A stretch of 64,000 nucleotides of DNA from Aurelia coerulea. Its lineage: Eukaryota; Cnidaria; Scyphozoa; Semaeostomeae; Ulmaridae. The notes under the pieces were generated by a model. The model was not told the DNA's origin, made no database searches, and worked only from the letters and a program-made list of their open reading frames with translations. Location: NCBI GenBank assembly GCA_039566865.1, contig CM076943.1, forward strand, positions 42,664,663 to 42,728,662, read 5' to 3'. Of this stretch, positions 58,401-64,000 are shown piece after piece. Position 1 is the first letter of the stretch, and the number at the start of each line of letters is the position of its first letter. A program made the translations under genes and the position numbers.

Positions 58401-61400
58401 AGTTGGTCATGGAACATTTACAGTGTCACTGTCCATGTATCAAAACAGTACGTTCAGCACACCACCAAGCATTTTCCCTGCTGCTGTTAGATTGGACCAA
58501 AGACTTTACTTCGAAGTGCAGGTTGGCACAAAGGACACTTCCCTTGTTCTTTTGATTGAGAAATGTTCTGCAACGCCAACTGCCGATAAAAATCATGCAT
58601 CAAGCTACGATCTTATAAAAGACAGGTACGTTGCTCCCAGATCACATTTCATTTCCAATCATAATTACCTGTTACCTGTTGGTCGCGACTACCTCTGGTA
58701 GATTTGCGGATAGATATCTCCACTGTTCTCTGTTTTTAGCTTCTCGCACGCATTGCGTCGTGCTTCTTTGTGTCTACTGTGTGATGTCATTGACCCATGT
58801 TCTCCTTGGACGACCTCTTCATTCTTTCATTCATTCATTCATTCTTTCTTTTAAGGAGGGTTGCCCTTCAGCAGAAGCTGTTTTTCAAGGGGCCCTCCAA
58901 TAAAAACTTAATTACAATATACAGCTAAAATAACCTTTCACTAAAAAACCATAACTTTAAAACCCTATTTACAATTATGCAATATTTACAATTGAAAGAA
59001 AAATTAACCCTTTATTGACTTTTTAAAACCATTCAGGGAGGATGCCGTCTTAGATTCAGCTGGGAGGCTATTCCATAGTTTAGCTCCCCGGAAAGAAAAG
59101 CATTTTTGCCCATTTGTTGACTTTTTCTTTGGCAACCTTAAATCAGTTTCAGTATTCCTGAGACTGCGGGAGGAACTTGTTGAGTTTTTGATAAAAAGGT
59201 TACACAGGTATTGTGGAGCCAAATCATTGAGCGACTTGAAGACCATCATTTTAGACTCAACATCAATGAGTTCTACGATAGTCTTCCAGCCCAACTCCTC
59301 GATAAGTTGTCTGCTTGGGGTTTCAAAGCTGCTATTTGTAATTATTCTAGCAGCACGATTTTGAAGCTTTTGCAACTGGTTTATGTCTGTAGAACCAGCA
59401 CAACCCCAAACAGAACAACAATATCGAAAATGGGGCTCAACAATGCCTGTGTAAAGAGTTTTCAAACTCTCCTTAGGTAGAAAAGACTTAGCATGTCTTA
59501 AAAAGCCGATTGCCCTGGAGACCTTGGTAGAAACTGCCTTAATTTGCTCCTTCCAGTCCAAAGAGCTATCGATTTGTACTCCAAGGTACTTTGTCTTTTG
59601 AACTACTTCGAGCTCATTGTCACGTATTTTCAGTTCCAAGACTTCGTTTCGACTTTTGAGAGAGTTGTGTTTCTGCTTTGTAGATAAAAGCATTGAATGA
59701 GTTTTTGCTACATTCAAGGACAGCTTATTGCCTTGCAGCCAAGTGTCCAGTTTTCTAAGATCACTGTTTATAGCCTCATTCAACTGAGTCAAATTGTTCG
59801 ACTGTTGGCACAGACTGGTATCATCAGCATACATAGTCACAGAGGAATCTTGGACAGCCTGGGGAAGATCGTTGATATAGATGAGGAAGAGAAGGGGGCC
59901 AAGGCATGACCCCTGAGGGACTCCCACTTCTATTTCCTGGATATCTGAATCAACACCGTTAACCCTACAGAATTGTTTGCGGTTGGATAGGTAGGACCTA
60001 AACCAAGATAGCTCTCGCTGCTGCACGCCATAAAGTTCGAGCTTTTTACAAAGAATGTCGTGGTCGACCGTATCAAATGCTTTTTTCAGGTCAATAAACA
60101 CTAATCCCACCAATTTACCGAGATCAAGCCCATTGTACCAATCATCGTTCATTTTAAGCAAACAAGTCAACGTGGAGTGAAGGCGTAAAAACCCAGATTG
60201 GTCAGCTGTGAAAAGGCCATTTCCTTTCATATACTGGTACAGTTGGTCAAAAACAAGTTTTTCAAAGAGCTTTGAGATGACAGGTAAGACTGATATTGGG
60301 CGATAATTAGATTTTACAGTCTTATCACCATCTTTGAAAATTGGGGTAACTCTAGCTACTTTCCATGAATCTGGGAACTGGCTGGTTTGAAAGGATGTGT
60401 TAAACAAGAACGCCAGAGAGTTTTTTCAATATAAGGCAAAGCAAGCTTCATAAAGTAGCTAGAGATATTGTCAATCCCAAAGCTCTTTGATGTTTTAACT
60501 TTGGCAAATGCATCCCTGATATCTTTCAGCTCGATTGTCTTGAAGTTAAATTTGGCCTTGTCGTTGTTAACTTCATAGTCACATGATAGTAGGGGATTAG
60601 CGGCAGGTTGTATTTTATCTGCTAGTTCTCTACCTATAGTGCAAAAGAAGTTGTTCATTGAATTTGAAACATCCTCTTTGTTCCGAGTTTCAATGCCTGA
60701 CTCTTTGAGACAATCAATGCTACTTGATTTTGATCTCTTATTGAGAAGTTCATTAATTGTTTTCCAAGATTCTTTCATATTGCCTTTACATTCAGAGATC
60801 CTATCAGTATAATGCTGTTTCTTCAGCCGAACATTAAGAGCATTGACCTTATTACGGATATGTCTGTAAGAATCCATAAGGATTGGGGATTTACCTTTGA
60901 CTGCTGATTTTTTCAGTTTGTCTCTTGTACGCATCAAATCCCGAAGATTCTTGTCAATCCAGGGGCAATATTTTTCAGAAACCCGCATTTCACTCAAAGG
61001 GGCATGTTTTTCTATGATCAAAGAAAACATTTCAGACCAATGATTGACAAGCAAATTGACATCATCAGTTTCAGTAAGCATTTGTTCCCAACATATCCCA
61101 GAAACATCTGCAAGGAATGCTTCCTCGTTAAAATTTTTCATTTTGCGAGTCTTGATCTTTTTGTGACCTTTTTCTACTGCTCCATCGAATTTCCGAATGC
61201 AGTAGACCATATAGTGATCACTCAAGGAAACCTCATGCACCCCTGACTTTAGTATGTTTCTGGGACATGTTGTAGCGACATGGTCAATGAGCGTTGCAGT
61301 GTCAAGAGTGACTCTTGTTGGTTTTCCCCTTTGTCTTCCACTTTTCCTGTCAATAGTGTTTTTTGTATCTTATTTGCTCTGTGCCCAAAGTATCTTATTT

Positions 61401-64000
61401 TCCTTTGCTTTATTTCAAATTTAAGGGATCTAGTTGTTTTGGCTAATTGCAATACTGTCTTATTCGTCATATGGGCTGTATATGGTATCCTTAACATTTT
61501 CCGATATATCCACATTTCAAATGCTTCTATTTTTGCCCAAGCTTCTTCTGAGATTGCCCATGTTTCACTCGCACACAGAAGGGTAGATAAGATGTAGCAC
61601 CGAACAAGCCTTTTCTTCGTTTCTAGCCTCAATTTCCTTGATATTAACGTATCCTTCATATTCATAAAATTCTTGCTCGCTATCTCAATTCTTCTTCTTA
61701 TTTTAATATCAGTTTTTCCATCTTCAGTAATTAGCTGTCCTAAGTATTTAATTTGCTTCACTTGCTCAAGGTTGGTACCATCAACATTAATCTCAATTTG
61801 AGGTGTTTCTTTACTTCTACCTATTATCATGGTTTTGGTCTTTTTTACATTCATTTTAAGACCTTTCTTTGCATTTTCTCCATTCACTAAATCAACTACT
61901 CTTGTAATGCTTCTTCTGTCTAATCATAATAATGCCCCTATAACTTGGAGAAGGTTTGTGATAATTGATAAAGATTGTTGGGTGTAGGACCATATTACAA
62001 AGACGATATGAGAAGTGAATCGGGCATCAGTCGAAAGATTTGTAGAAGGGGAGTTTGAAAACTGAAAGTATTTTCCGCGTTTCAGGTAAGAAAAGGAGGC
62101 TTTTGTTCCCTGGAAGTTCTAACAATCTTCTTGTTTCAAACCATACCAACAACATCGGAGAGCTTATTTCCACCTGACTTCAAATCTGCAATCCAACTTC
62201 TCGTGAATTGCATCATTTTTGCAGTATTTACCAAAGATGAAACATTAGTGGTATAGTGTCCTTTACTTTTTCAAATTAACCTAGTGTAGCTCGTATTATG
62301 ACAAATTCTCTGTTGCCTATCTGTTGAATATGACAAATAGCCTTAGAAGCACATATGATATCAACATGCATCCTTCAAATTTCAATTCAGAGGGAATTTG
62401 CTCTCAGATAATATATGATTGATGTTGGTGCAATTTGAAACAAAATTTTGCAAGAATTCCTAGGCGTCAAAGCCCCCTTCTCTCATTTGTCAGCTGGAAA
62501 CAGTTTTGATCCATCATAGTCCTAAAATTAGATCAGTTGAAATATTTGAGCCCCAACGTACGTTCACAAGACGAACACGCAAAAAGGACGAATCTTCCTG
62601 CATATTATGAGGTTTGCTATCATGAGTTGATCTTTAGGCCATTACACAATTTTGCATAGCACGAAATTTGTGTTCAAGAAATATTAAAGGGAGTGAGCAA
62701 TGGTGAATATGCCCGGGGGGTGTACTTGACTTTCAATTGTACAGGGGTGTGCACTCCAAGAAAAAAAATTTTCACCCGGCTTTAGAAATTTTCCCTCGAA
62801 ATGATAACCGGTTTTAGAAAAAATTGGCGAAAAGCATACCCTAAAACGTAAATATTCGTCTAAAAACAATAAAATGAAACTTTGGACAACCGGCTTTAGA
62901 AAAATTGCCTTCTTTTGATACCCGGCGTTAGAAAAAAGAGGCGAAAACGATACCCGGAAAGGAGTGCACATCACGTCTGCAAAATATACTAAGTAGCCCC
63001 CCCGGGTGAATATGCTGCTCTATAAATGAAATAAAAAACACTCAGACACAGCTTTGTATTTTTGACTTTCAATTGTTCACAGCACGTGTGGGGCATCAAT
63101 TTGAATAGGCCATTTTTAGATTTTTCAGCTCTTTGCAAATGCAGGCTTTTAACCTTGCACAAACCCTTTAAAGGGATTGTGCAGTGGCACAAACCCTTTA
63201 AAGGGATTGTGCAGTGCTAAAAGCTTGCATCTGGACAAAGGAAAACAATCTGAAAATATTCCATTAAAATTGAAGTTGCGCACGAGCCATGAACAGTGGA
63301 TTGCCAAAGAAAGAATGATTTGTCTGAGCGATTTGTTCGTTCTATTTATCGACAAGCCTTTTCACCAATGCATGTTCCCTTATACTTGTTTTGAAGAATA
63401 AGATCATTTTACTTGAATTGTGTGTAAACAAAACCTTGCCCCATGATTGGGTCTGTTTTTCTTGGTATCTCAAAGTGATCACATGATTTGAAAGACGTCT
63501 CTTGATTGGCTAGATGCCATTCAACATCGCTAAAGGAATGAACAATTTCGTTCGCTCTCGTTGAATATCTTACAGGCAGTTTAGAAACAAACACATACAC
63601 ACGATGAAACGCTTGTCAGCCACACTGTCGACACACATGCTGCCAAAGATTTTGACCCATGTGTAATCATCAGAAATGATACTATTTACTTTACAGATGT
63701 GCTACGGATACCACAGTTCAATTCATTTCTGCGACACCATCACACAAGATGAGATTCAGCTTCGTGTCATTCAAGTTCTACATGTATGCGCAAGTTTATC
63801 TCCATTGTCAAATTCTCATGTGTGGCATGCAATCATCTGACTCTCGCTGCATATCTGGCTGTCAAGGAAACAATATTAAAAGAAATCGAAGATCGATATC
63901 GCTGGTATCAGAGGAAGCAGGATTGATGTCATGGGGGAGGAAGGATAGCGAAGAGCAAGAAGTAAAGAATCCTCTACTTTCAAATACATACAATCTCAAT
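25330..64000 (+). CDS. Secreted/membrane ZP-domain protein with ShKT and two EGF domains (six exons, 3' incomplete)
   Basis: Six exons assemble into one reading frame: 25330-25420, 37515-37646, 55658-55900, 57379-57687, 58403-58625 and 63697-64000 (about 434 codons so far). Every intron is GT-AG with a pyrimidine-rich acceptor. Junctions 1-4 are phase 1, junction 5 is phase 2. The order is signal peptide, ShKT, EGF, calcium-type EGF, ZP-N, ZP-C, then a basic cleavage motif. Proteins with a ZP module are secreted or membrane-anchored and polymerise into extracellular filaments through ZP-N; EGF and ShKT modules usually serve protein contacts. The mature role is not known from sequence. The frame is open at the window edge, so any external hydrophobic patch, transmembrane segment or GPI signal lies beyond. 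Phase-1 symmetrical modules mean extra exons could hide in the 12- and 18-kb introns; I saw none. Recognition of the ZP and EGF parts is firm; the joining of exons 1 and 2 to the rest is inferred from phase, strand and order. Confidence 0.82.
25484..26520. repeat. ACCGACCA-rich minisatellite (about 113-bp unit) split by a MITE
   Basis: Units with CCACAGACAACAACCGACCATATACCA and CACTGACCACTGACC repeat through 25484-25943 and 26283-26520. A hAT-like MITE (25944-26282) separates the two blocks. The array lies in intron 1, about 60 bases after the exon 1 donor. Open frames across it are repeat artefacts. Confidence 0.85.
25944..26282. mobile_element. hAT-like MITE (family 2) in the minisatellite
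   Basis: Ends CCAGGGGGACACTC and, inverted, CCCAGGGGGCACACAG. The flanks TACTGACC and CACCGACC match at 6 of 8 bases. Internal sequence is shared with 13533-13838. Confidence 0.72.
26531..27083 (+). pseudogene. PIF/Harbinger-type transposase N-terminal remnant
   Basis: A frame from 26739 encodes a tryptophan- and arginine-rich region (W-K-R-G-K-T-R-E-W-M-K-R-R), then V-R-E-L-Q-I-E-D-C-A-S-Y-K-E-M-M-R-M, resembling the segment ahead of the catalytic domain in Harbinger/ALP1-like nucleases (W-x-R-R-x-x-x-G-x-x-x-x-L-x-x-E-L-x-x-x-D-x-x-x-F-x-x-F-x-R-M). The frame shifts near 26975 and no DDE core follows. Upstream, TGGTCAAACGCATCCAACAT occurs twice (26532 and 26605) with extra CAACATTTCATC units, like a duplicated terminal repeat. 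Confidence 0.5.
27175..27400. mobile_element. Palindromic MITE
   Basis: TAAGCAATTTGAGCAAAGTGACG at the left pairs with the inverse at the right (27376-27400), followed by AAACGAAAACGAG inverted. About 226 bp. Confidence 0.7.
27401..28729. other. No gene; includes an 18-base C homopolymer at 27996-28013
   Basis: The C-run is followed by GGATACGCCACTG (28108-28120), a motif also seen as CCGCCACTGG near 48757, suggesting a MITE fragment. Otherwise no supported features; this is within intron 1 of the ZP gene. Confidence 0.55.
28730..29715. mobile_element. TA-flanked fold-back element, CCGGGTGTCCC ends
   Basis: Perfect ends CCGGGTGTCCC / GGGACACCCGG flanked by TA on both sides (28728-28729 and 29716-29717), the target preference of Tc1/mariner-type elements. 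Arms of about 195 bp share TAATCCTCGATAGCTA, GTTTGTTGATATTG and AAACCAGAG-type blocks. No transposase. A relative begins at 910. Confidence 0.82.
29718..33997. other. No recognised gene; repeat scraps in intron 1
   Basis: A GAGCGCGC / GCGCGCTC hairpin lies at about 30016-30036. Two segments at about 31920-32035 and 32300-32415 share TTTCTCCAAA, CGTGCCACATCA and CACTGTTTTTT-like blocks and may be diverged copies of one repeat. A frame at 33093-33332 and others of 60-120 codons have no homology or splice context that I recognise. A G-run of 12 lies at 33148-33159. Confidence 0.45.
33998..35996. mobile_element. Fold-back element with arms of about 0.58 kb carrying a SWIM-protein gene start
   Basis: The left arm (33998-34576) is inverted at 35408-35996; the arms share GCGCAATGCATTGTGGTTTTGG, CCACGGAGAAGCGGAAGGC and ACAAGCTTTGGAAGGAGGGCTAC. 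The arm carries the start of a gene that continues only on the left side into the spacer. The left arm lacks one G relative to the right arm at about 34419, which shifts the frame. Confidence 0.78.
34389..35042 (+). pseudogene. SWIM zinc-finger (YqaJ-associated type) protein fragment
   Basis: In pieces the plus strand encodes L-Q-G-Y-K-L-W-K-E-G-Y, then C-S-C-K-A, a TGA (34631-34633), Q-G-G-C-R-K-H-V, L-G-L and K-K-T-N-I-A-V-A-V, and in another frame T-G-S-R-E-L-Y-F-A-T-P-L-F-A-R-E. This order matches the SWIM domain and following segment of uncharacterised YqaJ-recombinase-associated proteins that are abundant in cnidarians and fish. The SWIM form C-x-C-xn-C-x-H is damaged: the Cys of the final C-x-H is Arg. 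There are at least one stop and two frame changes. The right arm (35588-35379, minus) keeps an unbroken copy of only the first part. Confidence 0.6.
35997..37514. other. No gene; repeats up to exon 2
   Basis: At 36545-36910, GGCTTAAAAGGGAGG, GGGCTTAATAGAGA and TCTTATTCA-type motifs recur, indicating a repeat element. A T-run occurs at about 36976-36988 and A-rich sequence at 37180-37212. The minus-strand frame at 36119-36598 spans part of the repeat and has no recognised homology. Confidence 0.5.
37515..37646 (+). CDS. Exon 2: ShKT-type six-cysteine domain
   Basis: This 132-base exon is flanked by a pyrimidine-rich acceptor ending TTCCATAG and a GTAAGT donor. It encodes 43 complete codons with six cysteines spaced C-x6-C-x9-C-x12-C-x3-C-x2-C. 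The closing C-x3-C-x2-C is the signature of the ShKT fold, a small disulphide domain first known from sea-anemone channel blockers and widespread as an accessory module in metazoan extracellular enzymes and matrix proteins. In a ZP protein it is most likely a structural or binding module rather than a venom peptide. Phase 1 at both ends makes it a shuffled module that can be added or skipped without shifting the frame. It lies 12.1 kb from exon 1 and 18 kb from exon 3. Confidence 0.72.
39405..42025 (+). pseudogene. Fourth layer, left part: LINE with endonuclease and reverse transcriptase
   Basis: Starts within an apurinic-type endonuclease (F-G-L-E-I-T-V, then I-T-G-D-F-N-C near 39496). After stops near 39849 and 40258, RT follows: N-Y-R-P-I-S-L-L-P, L-D-I-S-K-A-F-D-R-V-W-H, G-V-P-Q-G-S-I-L-G-P and the catalytic F-A-D-D-T-S (about 41090). 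A stop lies at 40878-40880 and frame changes near 41310 and 41830. The C-terminal coding stops abruptly at base 42025 in the segment N-D-G-I-E-T-T. The remainder is at 49620-50372. Jockey/CR1-superfamily type; clade not assigned. Confidence 0.85.
42235..42597. repeat. Tandem repeat, three units of 121 bp
   Basis: GATGCACCAACATTCAT begins units at 42235, 42356 and 42477; each ends CGTAGATGCTGAACAAT. Units differ by only a few bases, so the amplification is young. Confidence 0.92.
42598..43972. other. No recognised gene inside the 7.6-kb insert
   Basis: A T-run (about 42804-42813) and an ATT microsatellite at 43241-43257 are visible. Short frames at 43178-43857 (minus) have no homology or splice support that I recognise. 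Confidence 0.5.
44122..47926. mobile_element. Seventh layer: fold-back element with arms of about 1.1 kb
   Basis: 44122 to about 45245 is inverted at about 46800-47926 with few differences. Each arm contains the same pair of open frames (44327-44659 with 47389-47721; 44869-45141 with 46908-47180). One of these has G-C-A-N-T-L-P-Q-S-G-V-L-N-F-H, which resembles the first half of a THAP zinc finger, but the later ligands were not found. Spacer about 1.5 kb, containing a further MITE. Arms of near-equal sequence imply recent formation or gene conversion. Confidence 0.85.
45969..46449. mobile_element. Innermost layer: TIR MITE, CCCGCGTATAAGAACCTA ends
   Basis: The left end TACAGGGAAAAAAACCCGCG and inverted right end TACAGTAAAAGCCCGCG both continue TATAAGAACCTA. 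Internal AAGAACC motifs repeat in both orientations. It lies in the spacer of the fold-back element. Confidence 0.75.
48664..49181. other. No gene; CCGCCACTGG-type MITE scrap near 48693-48767
   Basis: GTGGGGGGGTATTTACCCTCCCCCC contains a G-run and C-run pair beside TGGCTCCGCCACTGG. Nothing else is supported. Confidence 0.45.
49182..49401. repeat. CCATTAAGTATGG minisatellite
   Basis: CCATTAAGTATGG or one-base variants occur about nine times, partly organised in a 60-bp higher-order unit with AAGAATTCGTTC and GTGTTTTTG spacers. The motif is nearly palindromic (CCAT...ATGG). Confidence 0.88.
49620..50372 (+). pseudogene. Fourth layer, right part: LINE C-terminus and 3' untranslated region
   Basis: Reads N-D-G-I-E-T-T-E-H-F-L-L-L-C then about 60 more codons to a TGA at 49858-49860. 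The C-terminal H-x-x-x-x-C tail is typical of LINE ORF2. A T-rich 3' region follows and ends in a short A-run (about 50364-50372). It continues the LINE part at 39405-42025. Confidence 0.8.
51477..52350. other. No recognised gene
   Basis: Overlapping frames of 70-100 codons at 51707-52132 on both strands have no homology or splice signals that I recognise. No repeats noted. Confidence 0.45.
52351..53599. mobile_element. hAT-like MITE split by a LINE
   Basis: Flanks ACCAAAGG (52343-52350) and ACCAAGGG (53600-53607) match at 7 of 8. Ends are a G-run then GTACTCTGGTATATTC on the left, and inverted CCCAGGGGGGTGTACTCAGGTATGCTC on the right. TTTTTTGGGTC motifs repeat in the left half and one recurs at the right. 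A LINE fragment (52660-53522) occupies the centre. Confidence 0.72.
52660..53522 (-). pseudogene. LINE C-terminal fragment with ATT-repeat tail
   Basis: The minus strand encodes 221 codons (53476-52811) plus a few upstream: L-L-G-I-T-F-D, C-K-K-A-S-Q-K-L-H-A-L-A-R-I, S-Y-C-P-L-V-W-M-F and E-R-A-L-R-I-A-Y-K-D-Y, all from the region after the RT catalytic core. The 3' end is an ATT microsatellite at about 52660-52676. 5'-truncated; no stops in the retained part. Confidence 0.82.
53608..55657. other. No gene; MITE end at 54118 and repeat copy at 54668-55020
   Basis: CCGGGTGACCCAAAAAAAGTGACCC after TA (54116-54117) is a lone end of the CCGGGTG element group. 54668-55020 is the second copy of the 20791-21110 repeat. 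The rest up to exon 3 shows nothing I can support. Confidence 0.55.
55658..55900 (+). CDS. Exon 3: two EGF domains, the second calcium-binding type
   Basis: A 243-base phase 1-1 exon bounded by TTTCTAG and GTAAGA. It encodes two consecutive EGF repeats. The first has six cysteines with the usual C-x-C before a GYSGGF turn. The second opens with D-I-D-E-C and has a C-x-N-x4-Y-x-C-x-C segment, the consensus for a calcium-binding EGF with a possible beta-hydroxylated asparagine, and ends with the G-Y-x-G-x-G loop. Having both repeats in a single exon, with no intron between them, is a little unusual because EGF repeats are commonly one per exon. Several N-x-T/S sequons suggest glycosylation. Confidence 0.88.
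56027..56911. mobile_element. TA-flanked fold-back MITE, CCGGGTGCGCC ends (intron 3)
   Basis: Perfect ends CCGGGTGCGCC / GGCGCACCCGG with TA at 56025-56026 and 56912-56913. Arms of about 255 bp share AATAAACTATGCACTTTTG, CTTTCTGCTAAAGATTAAGTC in inverted order and TTTGTCCATTCATG. No transposase. Truncated relative at 4600-4844. Confidence 0.87.
57379..57687 (+). CDS. Exon 4: ZP-N subdomain
   Basis: A 309-base phase 1-1 exon with a CTCTTCCTTGCAG acceptor and GTAAAA donor. It opens with the I-V-C-x4-M-x-L-x-L-D motif that begins ZP domains. The four conserved ZP-N cysteines are visible: the opening Cys, the one in the DTSC segment, the one in the Y-D-K-C-G-T motif and the one in the F-V-C-T-F segment near the exon end. 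The I-I-Y-E-N-E-V sequence after CGT is typical of the family. ZP-N is the polymerisation part of the module. Cysteine pairing C1-C4 and C2-C3 is expected from the family. Confidence 0.9.
58128..58290. repeat. Fragment of the TTAA-flanked MITE family (intron 4)
   Basis: Reverse-complement match to the left end of the element at 43977, including GGGGGACATAGCAAATGTCGTTTAAAACG and the terminal ATTAGGGTTAA. It extends through CTGTGAGTCCTGAATGTGGC, the sequence that is split by the fold-back element in the nest. Confidence 0.75.
58403..58625 (+). CDS. Exon 5: ZP linker and start of ZP-C
   Basis: A 223-base exon entering in phase 1 after CCTTTTAG and leaving in phase 2 at GTACGT. It encodes the beta-rich stretch between ZP-N and ZP-C, including a G-x-F-x-V-S-L-S-M-Y strand, the L-Y-F-E-V-Q-V strand and the L-I-E-K-C-x-A-T-P-T motif that carries the first ZP-C cysteine, ending in Y-D-L-I-K-D. 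This matches the usual order L-x-E-x-C-x-A-T-P ... L-I-x-D-G-C of ZP modules. The change from phase 1 to phase 2 here is expected because the intron falls inside the domain. Confidence 0.88.
58826..61320 (-). mobile_element. CR1/L2-like LINE with endonuclease C-terminus and full RT (intron 5)
   Basis: Minus strand. From about 61317: T-R-V-T-L-D-T-A-T-L-I-D-H and S-L-S-D-H-Y-M-V, the catalytic SDH of the apurinic-type endonuclease. A long linker follows, then a frameshift near 60420, then RT with N-Y-R-P-I-S-V-L-P, F-I-D-L-K-K-A-F-D-T-V-D, G-V-P-Q-G-S-C-L-G-P and catalytic Y-A-D-D-T-S (about 59830), ending at 59004. Apart from the one frameshift the RT frame of 467 codons is open. The 3' tail is an ATTC microsatellite (58826-58850). 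The N-terminal endonuclease and ORF1 are lost. Confidence 0.87.
61321..61925 (-). pseudogene. C-terminal fragment of a different LINE family
   Basis: Minus-strand codons read K-K-T-K-T-M-I-I-G-R, K-Y-L-G-Q-L-I, R-R-I-E-I-A, W-I-Y-R-K-M-L-R-I-P and R-K-I-R-Y-F-G-H, the thumb and C-terminal signature of the endonuclease-RT proteins in which the frame normally ends in an R-G-R-x-R tail. Just before that tail the sequence joins the endonuclease part of the neighbouring LINE (about 61320). The upstream RT catalytic part is missing. Stop-free over about 190 codons. Confidence 0.75.
61926..62703. other. No recognised feature in intron 5
   Basis: No coding frame, tandem repeat or inverted repeat that I can support. 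Confidence 0.45.
62712..63006. mobile_element. hAT-like MITE (family 1), second copy
   Basis: Flanked by a perfect 8-bp duplication TGAATATG (62704-62711 and 63007-63014). Ends CCCGGGGGG / CCCCCCCGGG. Sequence matches the copy at 15079-15407, somewhat shorter, with the same GGCTTTAGAAA and GGCGAAAA units. Confidence 0.92.
63038..63330. mobile_element. Palindromic MITE with a duplicated central hairpin
   Basis: The arms (about 63038-63150 and 63215-63330) are inverted, diverged copies (TTTGCAAATGCAGGCTTTTA versus TAAAAGCTTGCATCTGG). The centre has GCACAAACCCTTTAAAGGGATTGTGCAGTG twice in a row, each copy a self-complementary hairpin around CCCTTTAAAGGG. Confidence 0.7.
63697..64000 (+). CDS. 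Exon 6: ZP-C subdomain and furin-like cleavage site (open at window edge)
   Basis: The exon follows a TTTACTTTACAG acceptor; its first base completes an Arg codon with the last two bases of exon 5, giving R-C-A-T-D, the second ZP-C cysteine. Next come F-S-F-V-S-F-K-F-Y, the V-Y-L-H-C-x4-C strand and S-R-C-I-S-G-C, all standard ZP-C features. At 63878-63892 the codons spell K-R-N-R-R, which contains R-x-R-R and fits a proprotein-convertase site at the end of the ZP module. Cleavage there normally frees the ectodomain for polymerisation. About 36 polar residues follow without a stop up to base 64000, so the C-terminal anchor is not seen. Confidence 0.87.

Noticed and set aside
1..64000. tRNA, rRNA, CRISPR array or bacterial operon
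   Set aside because: No convincing cloverleaf, rRNA or spaced-repeat array was seen; the introns, LINEs and ZP gene show a metazoan nuclear genome.

Overview
This is eukaryotic, AT-rich, intron-containing animal DNA packed with transposon debris. The one clear host gene encodes a secreted ShKT-EGF-EGF-ZP protein. With the CR1/L2-like, Ty3/gypsy, THAP, SWIM and hAT-like remnants this points to an anthozoan cnidarian (coral or sea anemone); the genus cannot be read from the window.

Layout. 1-5.3 kb holds a 1.1-kb direct duplication, a decayed CR1-like retrotransposon on the minus strand and MITE scraps. 5.37-6.02 kb holds two clean minus-strand exons (both phase 1-1) of a gene I do not recognise. 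6.2-14.9 kb is a patchwork of LINE fragments, fold-back elements (one carrying a THAP zinc finger), a RecQ-like helicase remnant and MITEs. 14.9-19.7 kb is a young Ty3/gypsy LTR retrotransposon whose gag-pol is broken by two stops and one frameshift, with a hAT-type MITE inside its 5' LTR. 19.8-25.2 kb is MITEs and tandem repeats.

From 25.33 kb to the right edge lies one plus-strand gene: signal-peptide exon (25330), ShKT exon (37515), double-EGF exon (55658) and three ZP exons (57379, 58403, 63697), the last still open at 64000. All junctions join in frame; the first four junctions are phase 1 and the fifth (inside ZP) is phase 2. The introns hold most of the remaining repeats.

Intron 2 holds the most striking structure: a concentric nest of insertions from 37774 to 51468. 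The order outside in is: a hAT-like MITE with an 8-bp target duplication, a TAGGGTAGGGTGG-ended element, a TAGAGTA-ended element, a LINE, a 7.6-kb insert flanked by a 21-bp direct repeat, a TTAA-flanked piggyBac-like MITE, a fold-back element with arms of about 1.1 kb, and an innermost MITE. At least seven elements in the window share G/C-tract ends and exact or near-exact 8-bp target duplications, which suggests a swarm of hAT-type MITEs. All coordinates and alignments were read by eye; percent identities are approximate.
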